Part shown: piece after piece, positions 6,159 to 13,849 of the stretch
Position numbering within the stretch: position 1 is the stretch's first letter
How the letters are laid out: the number at the start of each line of letters is the position of its first letter
Assembly: GCA_026396455.1 (NCBI GenBank)
Contig: JAPLWT010000011.1
Location: forward strand, 1-20,427
Direction: 5' to 3'
DNA length: 20,427 nucleotides
From: Microcaldota archaeon
GTDB lineage: Archaea; Micrarchaeota; Micrarchaeia; Burarchaeales; Fermentimicrarchaeaceae
Program-made: the position numbers and the translations under genes
Notes under the pieces: generated by a model
The model's database searches: none
Told to the model about the DNA's origin: nothing
Seen by the model: the letters and a program-made list of their open reading frames with translations, nothing else

Positions 6159-8963
6159 ATGGAATCCCGTGAAATTGAGGAGAAATGGCAGAAGAGATGG
6201 GCCGATGCGAAGACTTTCGAGCCGGATGTGAGCGAGAGCAGGAAGTTCTTCCTTACAGCTGCCTTTCCCTACCCCAACAGCCCCCAGCACATAGGGCATG
6301 CCAGAACGTATACCACAACAGATGTATACGCACGCTTCATGAGGATGAAGGGATACAACGTGCTCTTCCCAATGGGCTTCCATGTGACGGGCACGCCCGT
6401 GCTTGCCATGGCGAAGAGGATAGCCGAGGGGGACAAGGAGATATACGAAATTTTCAAGAACATATACAACATACCCGAGCACATCATCTCCCAGCTGACA
6501 ACTCCAGAGAAGCTCGTGGACTACTTCAGCAAGGAAATCGAGCTGGGCATGAGGGAGATGGGCTTCTCAATAGACTGGAGGAGGAAATTCTATACGTACG
6601 ATAAAATATTCAACAAATTCATCGAGTGGCAGTTCCTGAAGCTGAATGAGAAGGGCTATCTGAAGCAGGGCAGCCATCCTGTCCCCTGGTGCCCGAAGGA
6701 TAACAATGCTGTCGGCTCCCATGACACCCAGGGCGATGTCGACCCCAATATTGACGAGTACGTGCTCATAAAGTTCAAATTTGGCAATTACTACCTTTTG
6801 ACTGCAACATTCAGGCCTGAGACAATATACGGAGTGACAAACCTCTGGGTGAACCCCGGAGTGAACTACGTGAGGATTGAAAGCAACGGCGAGAGCTACG
6901 TTGTCTCCTCTGACGCAGCCGAGAAGCTGAAGCACCAGATGAAGCTTGAGGTGAAGGAGCAGATACGGACGGTTGATCTCATTGGAAAGAACTGCACAAA
7001 CCCCATGACTGGAGAGGAAATTCCCATTCTTCCTGCCGATTTCGTAGACCCAAAGAACGGCTCAGGTGTTGTGATGAGCGTGCCTGCCCACGCTCCATAT
7101 GACTTTCTTGCACTGCGCGATTTGAAGGGAACCTCTTTTGAAAGTTATTCCGATAGACTGATTCAAGTGATAGAGCTTGCAGGATATGGGAAATACCCTG
7201 CCAAGGAAATTTCAGAGAAAATGAGGGTTGCAAACCAGCAAGACGGAAAGGCAGAGCAGGCAACTGAGCAACTCTACAGGGCAGAGGCGCATGGAGGGAA
7301 AATGATAGTAGGAAAATACAAGGGAGAGAAGGCGCTCATTGCGAAGGAGAAGATAAAACAGGATATGCTTGGGGAAGGAAAGGCGCTTCTCATATATGAC
7401 ATAATAAACGGCCCGATATACTGCAGATGCGGCACCCTATGCGTTGTCAAGAGAGTGGAAGGGCAGTGGTTCATCAACTACGGGGATGAGGGGTGGAAGG
7501 AGCAGGTCAGGGAATGCTTGAAGCAGGCCAACATAATACCCAAAAAAACCATAGTTGAATACGAGTATACAATAGACTGGCTGAAGGAGAAGGCATGCGT
7601 GAGGGCAAGCGGACTCGGAACTCCCTTCCCGTTCGACAGGACCCAGATAATCGAATCCCTTTCTGATTCGACAATCTACATGGCATTCTACACTATTTCC
7701 CACTATCTAAAAGATGTTGATGCGGAGAAGCTCTCTCCAGAGTTTTTCGACTTTGTGATGCTGGGAAAAGGCGATGCAAAGGGGCTTTCAGCCAAGACCG
7801 GCATTGAGGAGAGGCTTCTCAACAGCATGAGGGAGGAGCTGCTCTACTGGTACCCTCTTGATTCGAGGCATTCTGCAGGAGATCTTGTTCACAACCATCT
7901 CACATTCCTGCTCTTCAACCACGTTGCCATCTTCCCGCGGGAGCTCTGGCCCAAACAGATAGTTACAAACGGCTTCGTGCTCATGGAAGGCAAGAAGATG
8001 AGCAAGAGCATGGGCAATATACTCCCACTGAGGGAAGCCATAAAGAAGTACGGAACAGATGTCGTGCGCTTCTCAGTTGTTTCTGGAGCAGACCTCTCCC
8101 AGGATGCTGACTTCAACCCTACAATGGCAGAAGGCATAGCTTCAAGGATGGGCTCCATTGCCATGCTTGTTGAGAGATGCAGCGAATTCCCTGCGGACGT
8201 CAACAGCGTTGACAGATGGCTCCTGTCGGCAATTCACAAGAAAGTGAAGCTGTCTGGAGAGCGCTATAAGAATCTGGAATTGCGCGACATTGCTCAGGAT
8301 GCATTCTACGGGGCAGTGAACGAGCTGAAGTGGTACATGAGAAGGGATGGGAAGAACCGCAAAGTGCTCAGGGAGTACCTGGAATACATCATATTGCTGC
8401 TCGCTCCCTTCATGCCGCACTTCTCCGAGGAGATGTGGGAGAAGCTCGGAAAGAAGGAGTTTGTCAAGGATTCTGACTTTGTTTCCATCGCAGAGTGGCC
8501 CAGGCATGACGAGATGAAGATAGACAAAGTTGCAGACCTCTCAGAGGAGCTCATCTCGGAAACAAGGGAGGATATCGAGAACATAGTCAGGATAAGGAAG
8601 GCTGCGCCGAGGAGTATCTACATATACTGCGCGTCAGACTGGAAGAGGAAGCTCTACTCCATGGCATACAAAGAGAAGAAGTTTGATGTTGTCATGAAAG
8701 AAGCCATGAGGGATGACCGGATGAGGGCCGATCCAGATGAGACGCAGAGGGTTCTGCAGCAGCTCATCAAGAACGTCAACTATCTCTCCCCACTTGTGCT
8801 GACCCTGAGGCAGGAGATGGAAGCGCTTGAAGGTGCAAAGAAATTCCTCTCAAGGGAGCTGAATGCCGATGTTTACATCATGCCTGAGGAGAAAGCCCAG
8901 GAAGCTCATGCAAAGAAGGCAAGGCAGGCAACGCCAATGAAGCCCTCAATATTCTTTGAATAA
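6159..8963 (+). CDS. leuS: Leucyl-tRNA synthetase, archaeal type
   Basis: The 934-aa class I enzyme charges tRNA-Leu. HIGH is at 44-47, in PYPNSPQHIGHARTYT, and KMSKS is at 613-617. HVTGTPVLAMAKRI is characteristic of archaeal LeuRS. The CP1 editing domain carries TFRPETIYGVTN and MSVPAHAPYDFLAL, so post-transfer editing should work. The C-terminal anticodon-binding region contains LAPFMPHFSEEMWE. Length is within the usual range (about 930-970). ATG at 6159 is preferred to GTG at 6150, because the latter sits in TGTGAT at the ribosome-binding position. trm5 follows after 11 nt, forming a tRNA charging and modification operon. Confidence 0.97.
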   Translation: MESREIEEKWQKRWADAKTFEPDVSESRKFFLTAAFPYPNSPQHIGHARTYTTTDVYARFMRMKGYNVLFPMGFHVTGTPVLAMAKRIAEGDKEIYEIFKNIYNIPEHIISQLTTPEKLVDYFSKEIELGMREMGFSIDWRRKFYTYDKIFNKFIEWQFLKLNEKGYLKQGSHPVPWCPKDNNAVGSHDTQGDVDPNIDEYVLIKFKFGNYYLLTATFRPETIYGVTNLWVNPGVNYVRIESNGESYVVSSDAAEKLKHQMKLEVKEQIRTVDLIGKNCTNPMTGEEIPILPADFVDPKNGSGVVMSVPAHAPYDFLALRDLKGTSFESYSDRLIQVIELAGYGKYPAKEISEKMRVANQQDGKAEQATEQLYRAEAHGGKMIVGKYKGEKALIAKEKIKQDMLGEGKALLIYDIINGPIYCRCGTLCVVKRVEGQWFINYGDEGWKEQVRECLKQANIIPKKTIVEYEYTIDWLKEKACVRASGLGTPFPFDRTQIIESLSDSTIYMAFYTISHYLKDVDAEKLSPEFFDFVMLGKGDAKGLSAKTGIEERLLNSMREELLYWYPLDSRHSAGDLVHNHLTFLLFNHVAIFPRELWPKQIVTNGFVLMEGKKMSKSMGNILPLREAIKKYGTDVVRFSVVSGADLSQDADFNPTMAEGIASRMGSIAMLVERCSEFPADVNSVDRWLLSAIHKKVKLSGERYKNLELRDIAQDAFYGAVNELKWYMRRDGKNRKVLREYLEYIILLLAPFMPHFSEEMWEKLGKKEFVKDSDFVSIAEWPRHDEMKIDKVADLSEELISETREDIENIVRIRKAAPRSIYIYCASDWKRKLYSMAYKEKKFDVVMKEAMRDDRMRADPDETQRVLQQLIKNVNYLSPLVLTLRQEMEALEGAKKFLSRELNADVYIMPEEKAQEAHAKKARQATPMKPSIFFE

Positions 8964-8974
8964 TCAGTGGTTGA

Positions 8975-9994
8975 ATGACCAAGTGCATAAAAGTTAATAG
9001 AAATGAAGCGGAGCGCATCAGAAGGGAGCTCATCTCGCTAAACCTGCTTGACAATAATTGCGCTCCCAAAGCCGAGGATGATGACATCTACTTGCCAGTA
9101 AAAGGTCAATTCAGGAATTTCAAGCTTGTTGAAAAGAAGCTTAAGGAAAGAGCCCCCAGGGTCTTTTCTCTCGAGGATAGCTTGAAAAGTAAACTTACGC
9201 CAGAAGAGTTCGGCTTGGTTGTGAAATCCTTCGATGTAATCGGAGACATCGCGATAGTTGAAATTCCCAAGAAGCTTGAGAAGAAGGAGAAGCTCATTGC
9301 GGCTTCATTGCTTAGCGTCCACAGGAATATAAAATCGGTCTTCAAGAAGCTCGGGCCAATGGAAGGGGTGTACAGGACGAGGAAGCTGAAGTTCCTTGCG
9401 GGGGAGAATAAGACAGTCACCGAATACAAGGAAAACAACTGCAGGTTCAGGCTTGATGTGGCAAAAGTATATTTCACCCCCAGGCTGTCTTTTGAGAGGA
9501 AAAGAATTGCAGAGCAGGTGAAGCCCGGCGAACGCATACTTGCGCTTTTCGCAGGTGTAGGACCTTTCCCAATAGTCATTGCGAAGACGCAGCCCCAAGT
9601 GAAGATTCATGCAGTTGAGCTCAATCCCGATGCATTCAAATACATGGAGGAGAACATAAGGCTGAACAGGATGCAGGAAGCAATAATCCCAATATTCGGA
9701 GATGTCAAGGATATCATTCCAAAAAGGTTTGTGGATTCTGCAGACAGGATTCTGATGCCTCTCCCAAAAGGAGCCGAGAAATTCCTGGGAGAAGCTTTCC
9801 TTGCAGCCAGGAAGAACTGCATAATCCACTTCTACCAGTTTGCTAGCGAGCAGAACCCTTTTGAGGATGCCGAGAGCTTTATCACAAAGGAAGCGTTGAT
9901 AAATGGGAGAAAGGCAGAGGTAATTGCGAAAAGAGTTGTGAGGCCTTTTGCTCCGGGAGTTGTGCAAGTGGTGCTCGATTTTAGAGTGAAGTGA
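8975..9994 (+). CDS. trm5: tRNA (guanine37-N1)-methyltransferase Trm5
   Basis: The 339-aa class I SAM-dependent enzyme makes m1G37 next to the anticodon, which prevents frameshifting. The N-terminal part (1-170) is the Trm5 D1/D2 region, ending in KVYFTPRLSFERKRIAEQV. The Rossmann domain follows, with SAM motif LALFAGVGPFPIVIA and VELNPDAFKYMEENIRLN. RILMPLPKGAEKFL and PGVVQVVLDFRV finish the fold. tRNA-Leu isoacceptors with G37 are known Trm5 substrates, so the pairing with leuS makes sense. The ATG at 8975 is preceded by AGTG at a spacing of five bases. The gene ends convergently with the orphan gene 10024-10503. Confidence 0.93.
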   Translation: MTKCIKVNRNEAERIRRELISLNLLDNNCAPKAEDDDIYLPVKGQFRNFKLVEKKLKERAPRVFSLEDSLKSKLTPEEFGLVVKSFDVIGDIAIVEIPKKLEKKEKLIAASLLSVHRNIKSVFKKLGPMEGVYRTRKLKFLAGENKTVTEYKENNCRFRLDVAKVYFTPRLSFERKRIAEQVKPGERILALFAGVGPFPIVIAKTQPQVKIHAVELNPDAFKYMEENIRLNRMQEAIIPIFGDVKDIIPKRFVDSADRILMPLPKGAEKFLGEAFLAARKNCIIHFYQFASEQNPFEDAESFITKEALINGRKAEVIAKRVVRPFAPGVVQVVLDFRVK

Positions 9995-10023
9995 TCTTGC
10001 GAACGGCAGGGATGAAATTGGAT

Positions 10024-10503
10024 TCAACGAACTAGCCGCCGTCTATCGTTTGGTTCAAGTTTTTCCATCAGCTTTCTAAGTCGTTCTTGTTCACCCTTCC
10101 TCTCCTCTTCCTTCGCAATCTCTATTTTATTTGTTTTATTCCTCTCCTCTAACCAGTTCTTTACTTCTTTGTGTTTCAAAAACGCCCCCATTTCTTTTTC
10201 TAATTCTTTTACGTCACCCCTCCATCCGTTATTCTCATGCGTTATAACGGCTCTAATTTTATTCAGCTTTCCATCCTGCCCGAAATTTAAGCTGGCAGTG
10301 TGTACGTCATCACCATTTTTAGTAGTAAACGAATCCCAGTCTATTGTCCCGTCTTTCATGAACTGTACGCGTATCTCTGTGGTTCTCCCGGTATATTCAT
10401 CAGTACGTTTTCCAATCCAAATCCCATTAGGTCTCAGCTCAAGCTCAATACCATTCAACATGGGTTTTTGTGCTACTGCATTCCCGCCTTGGCCCGTTGC
10501 CAT
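10024..10503 (-). CDS. Uncharacterised protein with foreign-looking codon use
   Basis: I do not recognise this 159-aa protein. Residues 15-95 look like a beta-rich domain (NGIELELRPNGIWIGKR, EIRVQFMKDGTIDWDSF). The C-terminal 60 residues are highly charged and helical, probably a coiled coil (WLEERNKTNKIEIAKEEERK). There is no signal peptide or membrane segment. Codon use differs from the neighbours: many AAA, GAA, AAT and TTA codons, and CGT, CGA and CGG for arginine where neighbours use AGG or AGA almost exclusively. This suggests recent acquisition. ATG at 10503 is preferred to the GTG codons at 10512 and 10509, since GGTG sits six bases upstream of it. It stands alone between two plus-strand operons with its own TATA box. 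Confidence 0.75.
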   Translation of the reverse strand: MATGQGGNAVAQKPMLNGIELELRPNGIWIGKRTDEYTGRTTEIRVQFMKDGTIDWDSFTTKNGDDVHTASLNFGQDGKLNKIRAVITHENNGWRGDVKELEKEMGAFLKHKEVKNWLEERNKTNKIEIAKEEERKGEQERLRKLMEKLEPNDRRRLVR

Positions 10504-10534
10504 AGGCACCACCCGCTAGGACTACTCATTCCAG

Positions 10535-10544
10535 ATATTTAAAG
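10535..10544 (-). promoter_or_regulatory. TATA box for the orphan gene 10024-10503
   Basis: CTTTAAATAT on the minus strand is centred about 36 nt upstream of the ATG at 10503. That leaves room for a short leader that includes the GGTG ribosome binding site. Confidence 0.45.
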
Positions 10545-10605
10545 CAAGCGCTCGGAAGAGGGAAATGCCATTATATTTTTCACGCGAGATGTGCCGGGCT
10601 GGAAA

Positions 10606-10615
10606 GGTTAATATT
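10606..10615 (+). promoter_or_regulatory. TATA box for scpA
   Basis: GGTTAATATT, preceded by the purine-rich GGAAA, is centred 27 nt upstream of the scpA ATG at 10638. A leaderless transcript is expected. The scpB promoter carries nearly the same element. Confidence 0.55.
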
Positions 10616-10637
10616 GTTCCAGAGTGAAATCATTGCG

Positions 10638-11345
10638 ATGGAACAGAAAGAAGGAATAAATCTGGAGCAGCTTGTCGCCCAGCCCACTTGGAGAGAGATG
10701 CTGTTTGACCTTGTGGTGAGCGAGAAGCTGGACCCCTGGAACATAGACCTTGTCGACATTGCTTCAAAGTATCTGGAGAGAGTGAGGAAGCTGCAGAAGC
10801 TGGACCTGCGCGTGCCGGCAAACCTCATCCTTGCCGCATCAATCCTCCTGCGATTCAAGAGCGATGCCCTCAGATTTGAAGAGGAGGAGCAGGTCGTGGA
10901 GCAGCAGACATTCATTGACGAGACGCAGGCGCCTGTCGAGATACCCATGCTATCCCTGAGGACGAGGATACCGAGGAAGAGGAAGGTGACGCTGAACGAA
11001 CTCATGACAGCCCTTGAAGAGGTTTTTGAGGACCAGAAGAGAAGGCAGGAGAAGCCGGTGATAAAGGGGAACATGGTGATAAACATACCAAAATACAATA
11101 TCACCAGGCAGATGAACGAGATTTTCGCAAGAGTGAAGAAGACAGCAGATGCCAGCGGGCTTGTGACCTTTTCATCCCTGCTGGAGGAGAAGAGCAGGAA
11201 GGAGATTATATACACCCTCCTACCCTTGCTTCATCTTGCGCAGGAGGGCAAATTATCCTTATTTCAGGAGAAGTTCTTCGGGGAGATTTTTATCCAACTT
11301 CCTGTTGATGAACATGCAAAAGGAGCAAAACCCAAGGCTGCTTGA
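10638..11345 (+). CDS. scpA: Segregation and condensation protein A (kleisin)
   Basis: The 235-aa kleisin bridges the heads of an SMC dimer and, with ScpB, forms the condensin that compacts and segregates chromosomes. The N-terminus (LVAQPTWREMLFDLVVSEKLDPWNIDLVDIA) is the hallmark SMC-neck-binding helical domain, followed by LRVPANLILAASILLRFKSD. A linker rich in E and Q (about 85-130) precedes the C-terminal winged helix (VTFSSLLEEKSRKEIIYTLLPLLHLAQEGKL). ATG at 10638 is chosen over a TTG at 10614, because the latter overlaps the TATA box. No smc gene is visible. scpB lies 750 nt downstream behind an opposing gene. Confidence 0.92.
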   Translation: MEQKEGINLEQLVAQPTWREMLFDLVVSEKLDPWNIDLVDIASKYLERVRKLQKLDLRVPANLILAASILLRFKSDALRFEEEEQVVEQQTFIDETQAPVEIPMLSLRTRIPRKRKVTLNELMTALEEVFEDQKRRQEKPVIKGNMVINIPKYNITRQMNEIFARVKKTADASGLVTFSSLLEEKSRKEIIYTLLPLLHLAQEGKLSLFQEKFFGEIFIQLPVDEHAKGAKPKAA

Positions 11346-11346
11346 A

Positions 11347-11964
11347 TTATTCCTTGTTCGCTTTCCTGAAGACTTCTGACGCTTCGCTCTTGAATTCCTG
11401 GAGCGCCTTCTCCGCCTCCTTCATAAACTCCCATTTCCACCAGCCATTTAATTCGCGGTTTTTCCCTTCCTTCCCTATCCCAACTGTCCCGGATACGTCA
11501 AGATTGTCTATATACGGTTCCTTCAAAACAAGTTTGGTGTGAGCCCTGCTTTCCGCAGCTGTTCTGCGCTTCTCCTCAATGAGCCCCCAAGAGCCGAACA
11601 CCTTTCCCCTTATGGAGGGGTCTAGTTCATCCTGTATTTTTTTCAGCGCAGCCTGAAGTGCGTCCTTTACCTCAAGCTTGAGTGAGAAATGCTCCCCATC
11701 TCTGGTGGGCTCTTCCAGCATTGCTGTCAGATGTTTTATTGCTTCAGGACTGCCCATCTCGGCAACGGCCAAGATTGCCGAATGCCCCAGCTCCTTATCC
11801 TTTGTGAGCTTCTCGAGAATGCCAAGGGATTTCTCATCCTTCAGCCTTCCCAGCTCGGATATTGCATTGTTCCTGGCTCTGGAGGGAGCCACCTCATCCT
11901 CGGCAATCCTCCTCAAGTTTTTAATATCCTTGTCAGTGATGGTTTTCAATACTATAAGTATCAC
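11347..11964 (-). CDS. HEAT-repeat-like protein, function unknown
   Basis: The 205-aa product has an N-terminal half with about two or three HEAT-like helical pairs (ARNNAISELGRLKDEKSLGILEKL, HSAILAVAEMGSPEAIKHLTAML). Its C-terminal half is helical and basic, with a conserved-looking NGWWKWEFMKEAEKALQEF segment. There are no enzyme motifs, signal or membrane segments. The start is GTG at 11964; no in-frame ATG occurs nearby, and AGGAT abuts it. The gene lies antisense between scpA and scpB and its stop is one base from the scpA stop. HEAT proteins are regulatory subunits of SMC complexes in eukaryotes, so a link to the Scp proteins is tempting, but position is the only support. Confidence 0.75.
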   Translation of the reverse strand: MILIVLKTITDKDIKNLRRIAEDEVAPSRARNNAISELGRLKDEKSLGILEKLTKDKELGHSAILAVAEMGSPEAIKHLTAMLEEPTRDGEHFSLKLEVKDALQAALKKIQDELDPSIRGKVFGSWGLIEEKRRTAAESRAHTKLVLKEPYIDNLDVSGTVGIGKEGKNRELNGWWKWEFMKEAEKALQEFKSEASEVFRKANKE

Positions 11965-12028
11965 ATCCTAAAGTTCTACTCTGTCTATAAGCGCCACTGC
12001 TTGTAGCTTGCATTATGCCTTTTCTTCT

Positions 12029-12036
12029 ATTTAAAC
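12029..12036 (-). promoter_or_regulatory. Candidate TATA box for the HEAT-like gene
   Basis: GTTTAAATAG on the minus strand lies about 68 nt upstream of the GTG start and would give a leader of roughly 40 nt. A closer CTTATAG at 11985-11991 could instead give a leaderless mRNA. The sequence alone does not decide. Confidence 0.35.
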
Positions 12037-12063
12037 CTTCAAGCCATAGCTGACTGCAGTAAA

Positions 12064-12073
12064 GATTAATATT
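12064..12073 (+). promoter_or_regulatory. TATA box for scpB
   Basis: GATTAATATT is centred 29 nt upstream of the scpB ATG, which suggests a leaderless mRNA. It differs from the scpA element (GGTTAATATT) at one position. An ACTGCAGT palindrome lies just upstream at 12053-12060. Confidence 0.55.
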
Positions 12074-12096
12074 ACCTAAAGAACAAGAGACTAAGC

Positions 12097-12687
12097 ATGG
12101 AAGAGGGAACGCCGCAGGATGAAACCAGAATGGGGAAAATTGAAGAGGAGAAGTTCGAGCAGATGCTTGAGGAGGAGGTAGAAGGGCGGCCTGCAGAAGA
12201 GAGACCACAGGAACAGGCTCCGAAGCCCGAAGAGGCGCTTGATGCGAAGAGCATTATTGAGGCTGCGCTTTTCATGAGCACCTCCCCCATGACCGTGAGG
12301 ACGCTTTCAAAGCTCGCAGGGGCAAACTCCTGGAAGGTAGTGCAGGAGAAGCTGAAGGAGCTGCAGCAGGAGTACGAGGCGAGGGGCAGCGCGATTGTGA
12401 TATCCTTCGAGGATGGGGGATACATAATGCGCCTCAAGCTTGAGTATGAGAGGAAGGTGTCCAATCTGGCAAAGGAGGCTGAGTTGTCAAAAGGTGCTAT
12501 AAAGAACCTTGCGGTGATTGCCAAGAATGACGGAATAGCCCAGTCGAAGCTTGTCAGGATGGTCGGCTCGGCGGTATACGACCATGTGAAAGAATTGGTG
12601 GAGAAGGAGTTCATCACAGCCGAGAAGCAGGGCAGGACGAAGGTGCTGAAGACAACGAAGAAATTCAAGGAGTATTTCACCGTGTAG
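12097..12687 (+). CDS. scpB: Segregation and condensation protein B
   Basis: The 196-aa partner of ScpA in the SMC condensin consists of two winged helices. An acidic, Glu-rich N-terminal tail of about 48 residues precedes the first winged helix (AKSIIEAALFMSTSPMTVRTLSKLAG). LKELQQEYEARGSAIVISFEDGGYIMRL is the typical linker to the second. KSKL-like segments (IAQSKLVRMVGSAVYDHVKELVEKEFI) and TKKFKEYF at the C-terminus match the family. The ATG is 29 nt from the TATA box. A small membrane protein follows after 7 nt. The scpA and scpB genes are not adjacent, since an antisense gene lies between them. Confidence 0.9.
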   Translation: MEEGTPQDETRMGKIEEEKFEQMLEEEVEGRPAEERPQEQAPKPEEALDAKSIIEAALFMSTSPMTVRTLSKLAGANSWKVVQEKLKELQQEYEARGSAIVISFEDGGYIMRLKLEYERKVSNLAKEAELSKGAIKNLAVIAKNDGIAQSKLVRMVGSAVYDHVKELVEKEFITAEKQGRTKVLKTTKKFKEYFTV

Positions 12688-12694
12688 TGGTTGC

Positions 12695-12976
12695 ATGAAA
12701 ATCATAAAGCTCAATCATGACAAATTCAAAAATGGTTTTGCCAAGGGACTTGCCAGCGGTCTGATAATCCTTTTTCTCTGCCTTGAAATACTCGCATTCG
12801 GGATTGGAAGCTCCTTCCTGATTGCAGCACTTGTCCTTATCATATGGCTTCTGCCGACATTTTTCATTTACCACAAAATGGGGAGTAACAGCGAGCGGGT
12901 GGGCCTTATAGCCAGCCATTACTGTGTCTTCCTGCTGGGGCTCCTCATCATGCTGCTCTGGCTGGTGTACAGATAG
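12695..12976 (+). CDS. Small membrane protein, three predicted helices
   Basis: The 93-aa product has hydrophobic segments at about 18-38, 41-59 and 72-91, separated by short loops. A basic, lysine-rich N-terminus (MKIIKLNHDKFKNGFAKG) suggests it stays on the cytoplasmic side. No family is recognised. The gene starts 7 nt after scpB, with AGTG five bases before its ATG, so it is translated from the scpB transcript. Why a membrane protein is coupled to scpB is not clear. Anchoring of the chromosome would be speculation. Confidence 0.75.
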   Translation: MKIIKLNHDKFKNGFAKGLASGLIILFLCLEILAFGIGSSFLIAALVLIIWLLPTFFIYHKMGSNSERVGLIASHYCVFLLGLLIMLLWLVYR

Positions 12977-12995
12977 TGGTGCAATTGCCACCGTA

Positions 12996-13006
12996 AGTAT
13001 TTATTA
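12996..13006 (+). promoter_or_regulatory. TATA box for pyrF
   Basis: AGTATTTATTA precedes the inverted repeat at 13003-13020 and places transcription start near 13026-13030. The dyad thus overlaps the promoter. Confidence 0.45.
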
Positions 13007-13020
13007 GGCAATCGCCTAAT
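13003..13020. repeat. Perfect dyad in the pyrF promoter, possible operator
   Basis: ATTAGGC, spacer AATC, then GCCTAAT form a perfect 7-bp inverted repeat. It lies between the TATA box and the expected transcription start, which is the classic position for an archaeal repressor site. It would lie upstream of the mRNA, so an RNA hairpin role is less likely. Confidence 0.6.
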
Positions 13021-13026
13021 CCTATG

Positions 13027-13032
13027 GGGGGT
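13027..13032 (+). promoter_or_regulatory. Shine-Dalgarno of pyrF
   Basis: GGGGGT lies five bases before the ATG at 13038, within a run of six G. It supports that start, and its closeness to the promoter implies a very short leader. Confidence 0.5.
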
Positions 13033-13037
13033 ATCTT

Positions 13038-13754
13038 ATGCAGGCCGAATATCGAAAAGTATTCTTGCAGAACGCAATGAGCAGGGACTCAACCCTGATA
13101 CTGGCAGTGGATACTGCTGACTGGAAGAAAGCGCAAAGAGTGCTCTCGGAGTCGGCAAAGAACATTGCGGCTGTGAAGGTGCATCCCGAATATGCCGATA
13201 TATGGGGGTTCTCCCACGAGAGCGCCATAGGTGCATTGAAGAGGGCTGGCGATGGAGTCCCAGTGATACTCGACGCCAAGATTGCCGATATAGAGAAGAG
13301 CAATGCAATGAAGGCGGAATACTACTTCACGAAAGGGTATGATGCCATAATCTGCCATGGCTTCCCGGGCGAGAAGGCTGTTGAGGCAGTTGTCAGTTCA
13401 GCCAACAAGATGAGAAAGGGGGTTTTCCTGCTTACTGCAATGACAAGCCCGGGTCATCTGTTCAAGAAAGAGGTAACTGAGGAGATTGCGCAGATTGCCA
13501 AGAAGCTGGATGTTGCAGGTGTCATAGCACCTGGAAATCAGTACGACCTGCTCGCGATGGTGAGGAAGCTGATAGGAGACGATATTCTGATTCTGTCACC
13601 GGGCATAGGAGCGCAGGGAGGGGATGCTGGAAAAGCATTCAAGGCAGGTTCCAACTTCGCTATTGTTGGGAGAGGCATACTCGATTCAGCAAACCCGAAG
13701 GAAGAGTCGCGCAAGCTGAGGGAGATAATGAGGGGTAGCATACCGGTCTGCTAA
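13038..13754 (+). CDS. pyrF: Orotidine 5'-phosphate decarboxylase
   Basis: The 238-aa TIM-barrel enzyme converts OMP to UMP, the last step of de novo pyrimidine synthesis. The catalytic DxKxxD motif is DAKIAD (79-84), in a DAKIADIEKSN context. LILAVD at the N-terminus, VKVHPEY and the phosphate-binding end LSPGIGAQGGDAGKAFKAGSNFAIVGRGI match the archaeal OMPDC family. Length is normal (about 210-240). The gene has its own promoter with a dyad that may bind a regulator. No other pyrimidine gene is in the window. It is followed by aIF5B after about 95 nt, with a separate promoter. Confidence 0.95.
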   Translation: MQAEYRKVFLQNAMSRDSTLILAVDTADWKKAQRVLSESAKNIAAVKVHPEYADIWGFSHESAIGALKRAGDGVPVILDAKIADIEKSNAMKAEYYFTKGYDAIICHGFPGEKAVEAVVSSANKMRKGVFLLTAMTSPGHLFKKEVTEEIAQIAKKLDVAGVIAPGNQYDLLAMVRKLIGDDILILSPGIGAQGGDAGKAFKAGSNFAIVGRGILDSANPKEESRKLREIMRGSIPVC

Positions 13755-13781
13755 AAGCATTACACCCAACTTAGAAAAAGC

Positions 13782-13790
13782 GTTAAATAT
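13782..13790 (+). promoter_or_regulatory. TATA box for aIF5B
   Basis: GTTAAATAT lies about 64 nt before the ATG at 13850. Transcription would start near 13812, giving a leader of about 38 nt that contains the GGTG ribosome binding site. Confidence 0.45.
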
Positions 13791-13849
13791 CTTCTCCAGC
13801 ATAGTAATAACATTCAACTTGCCAGTCCAGGCTTGTTCTGGTGCTTGAT

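Noticed and set aside
9106..10027. Minus-strand open frames of 157 and 240 codons opposite trm5
   Set aside because: Trm5 motifs on the plus strand are convincing; the antisense products have shadow-like composition.
10614..10637. TTG at 10614 as scpA start
   Set aside because: It falls in the TATA box (GGTTAATATT); the ATG at 10638 is at the expected leaderless distance.
12053..12060. ACTGCAGT palindrome upstream of scpB
   Set aside because: An 8-bp palindrome is expected by chance in a window of this size, and no second copy stands before scpA.
12072..12680. Long minus-strand open frame (202 codons) opposite scpB
   Set aside because: It is a Ser/Phe-rich shadow of a clear scpB gene; codon bias of the plus-strand gene explains the lack of stops.
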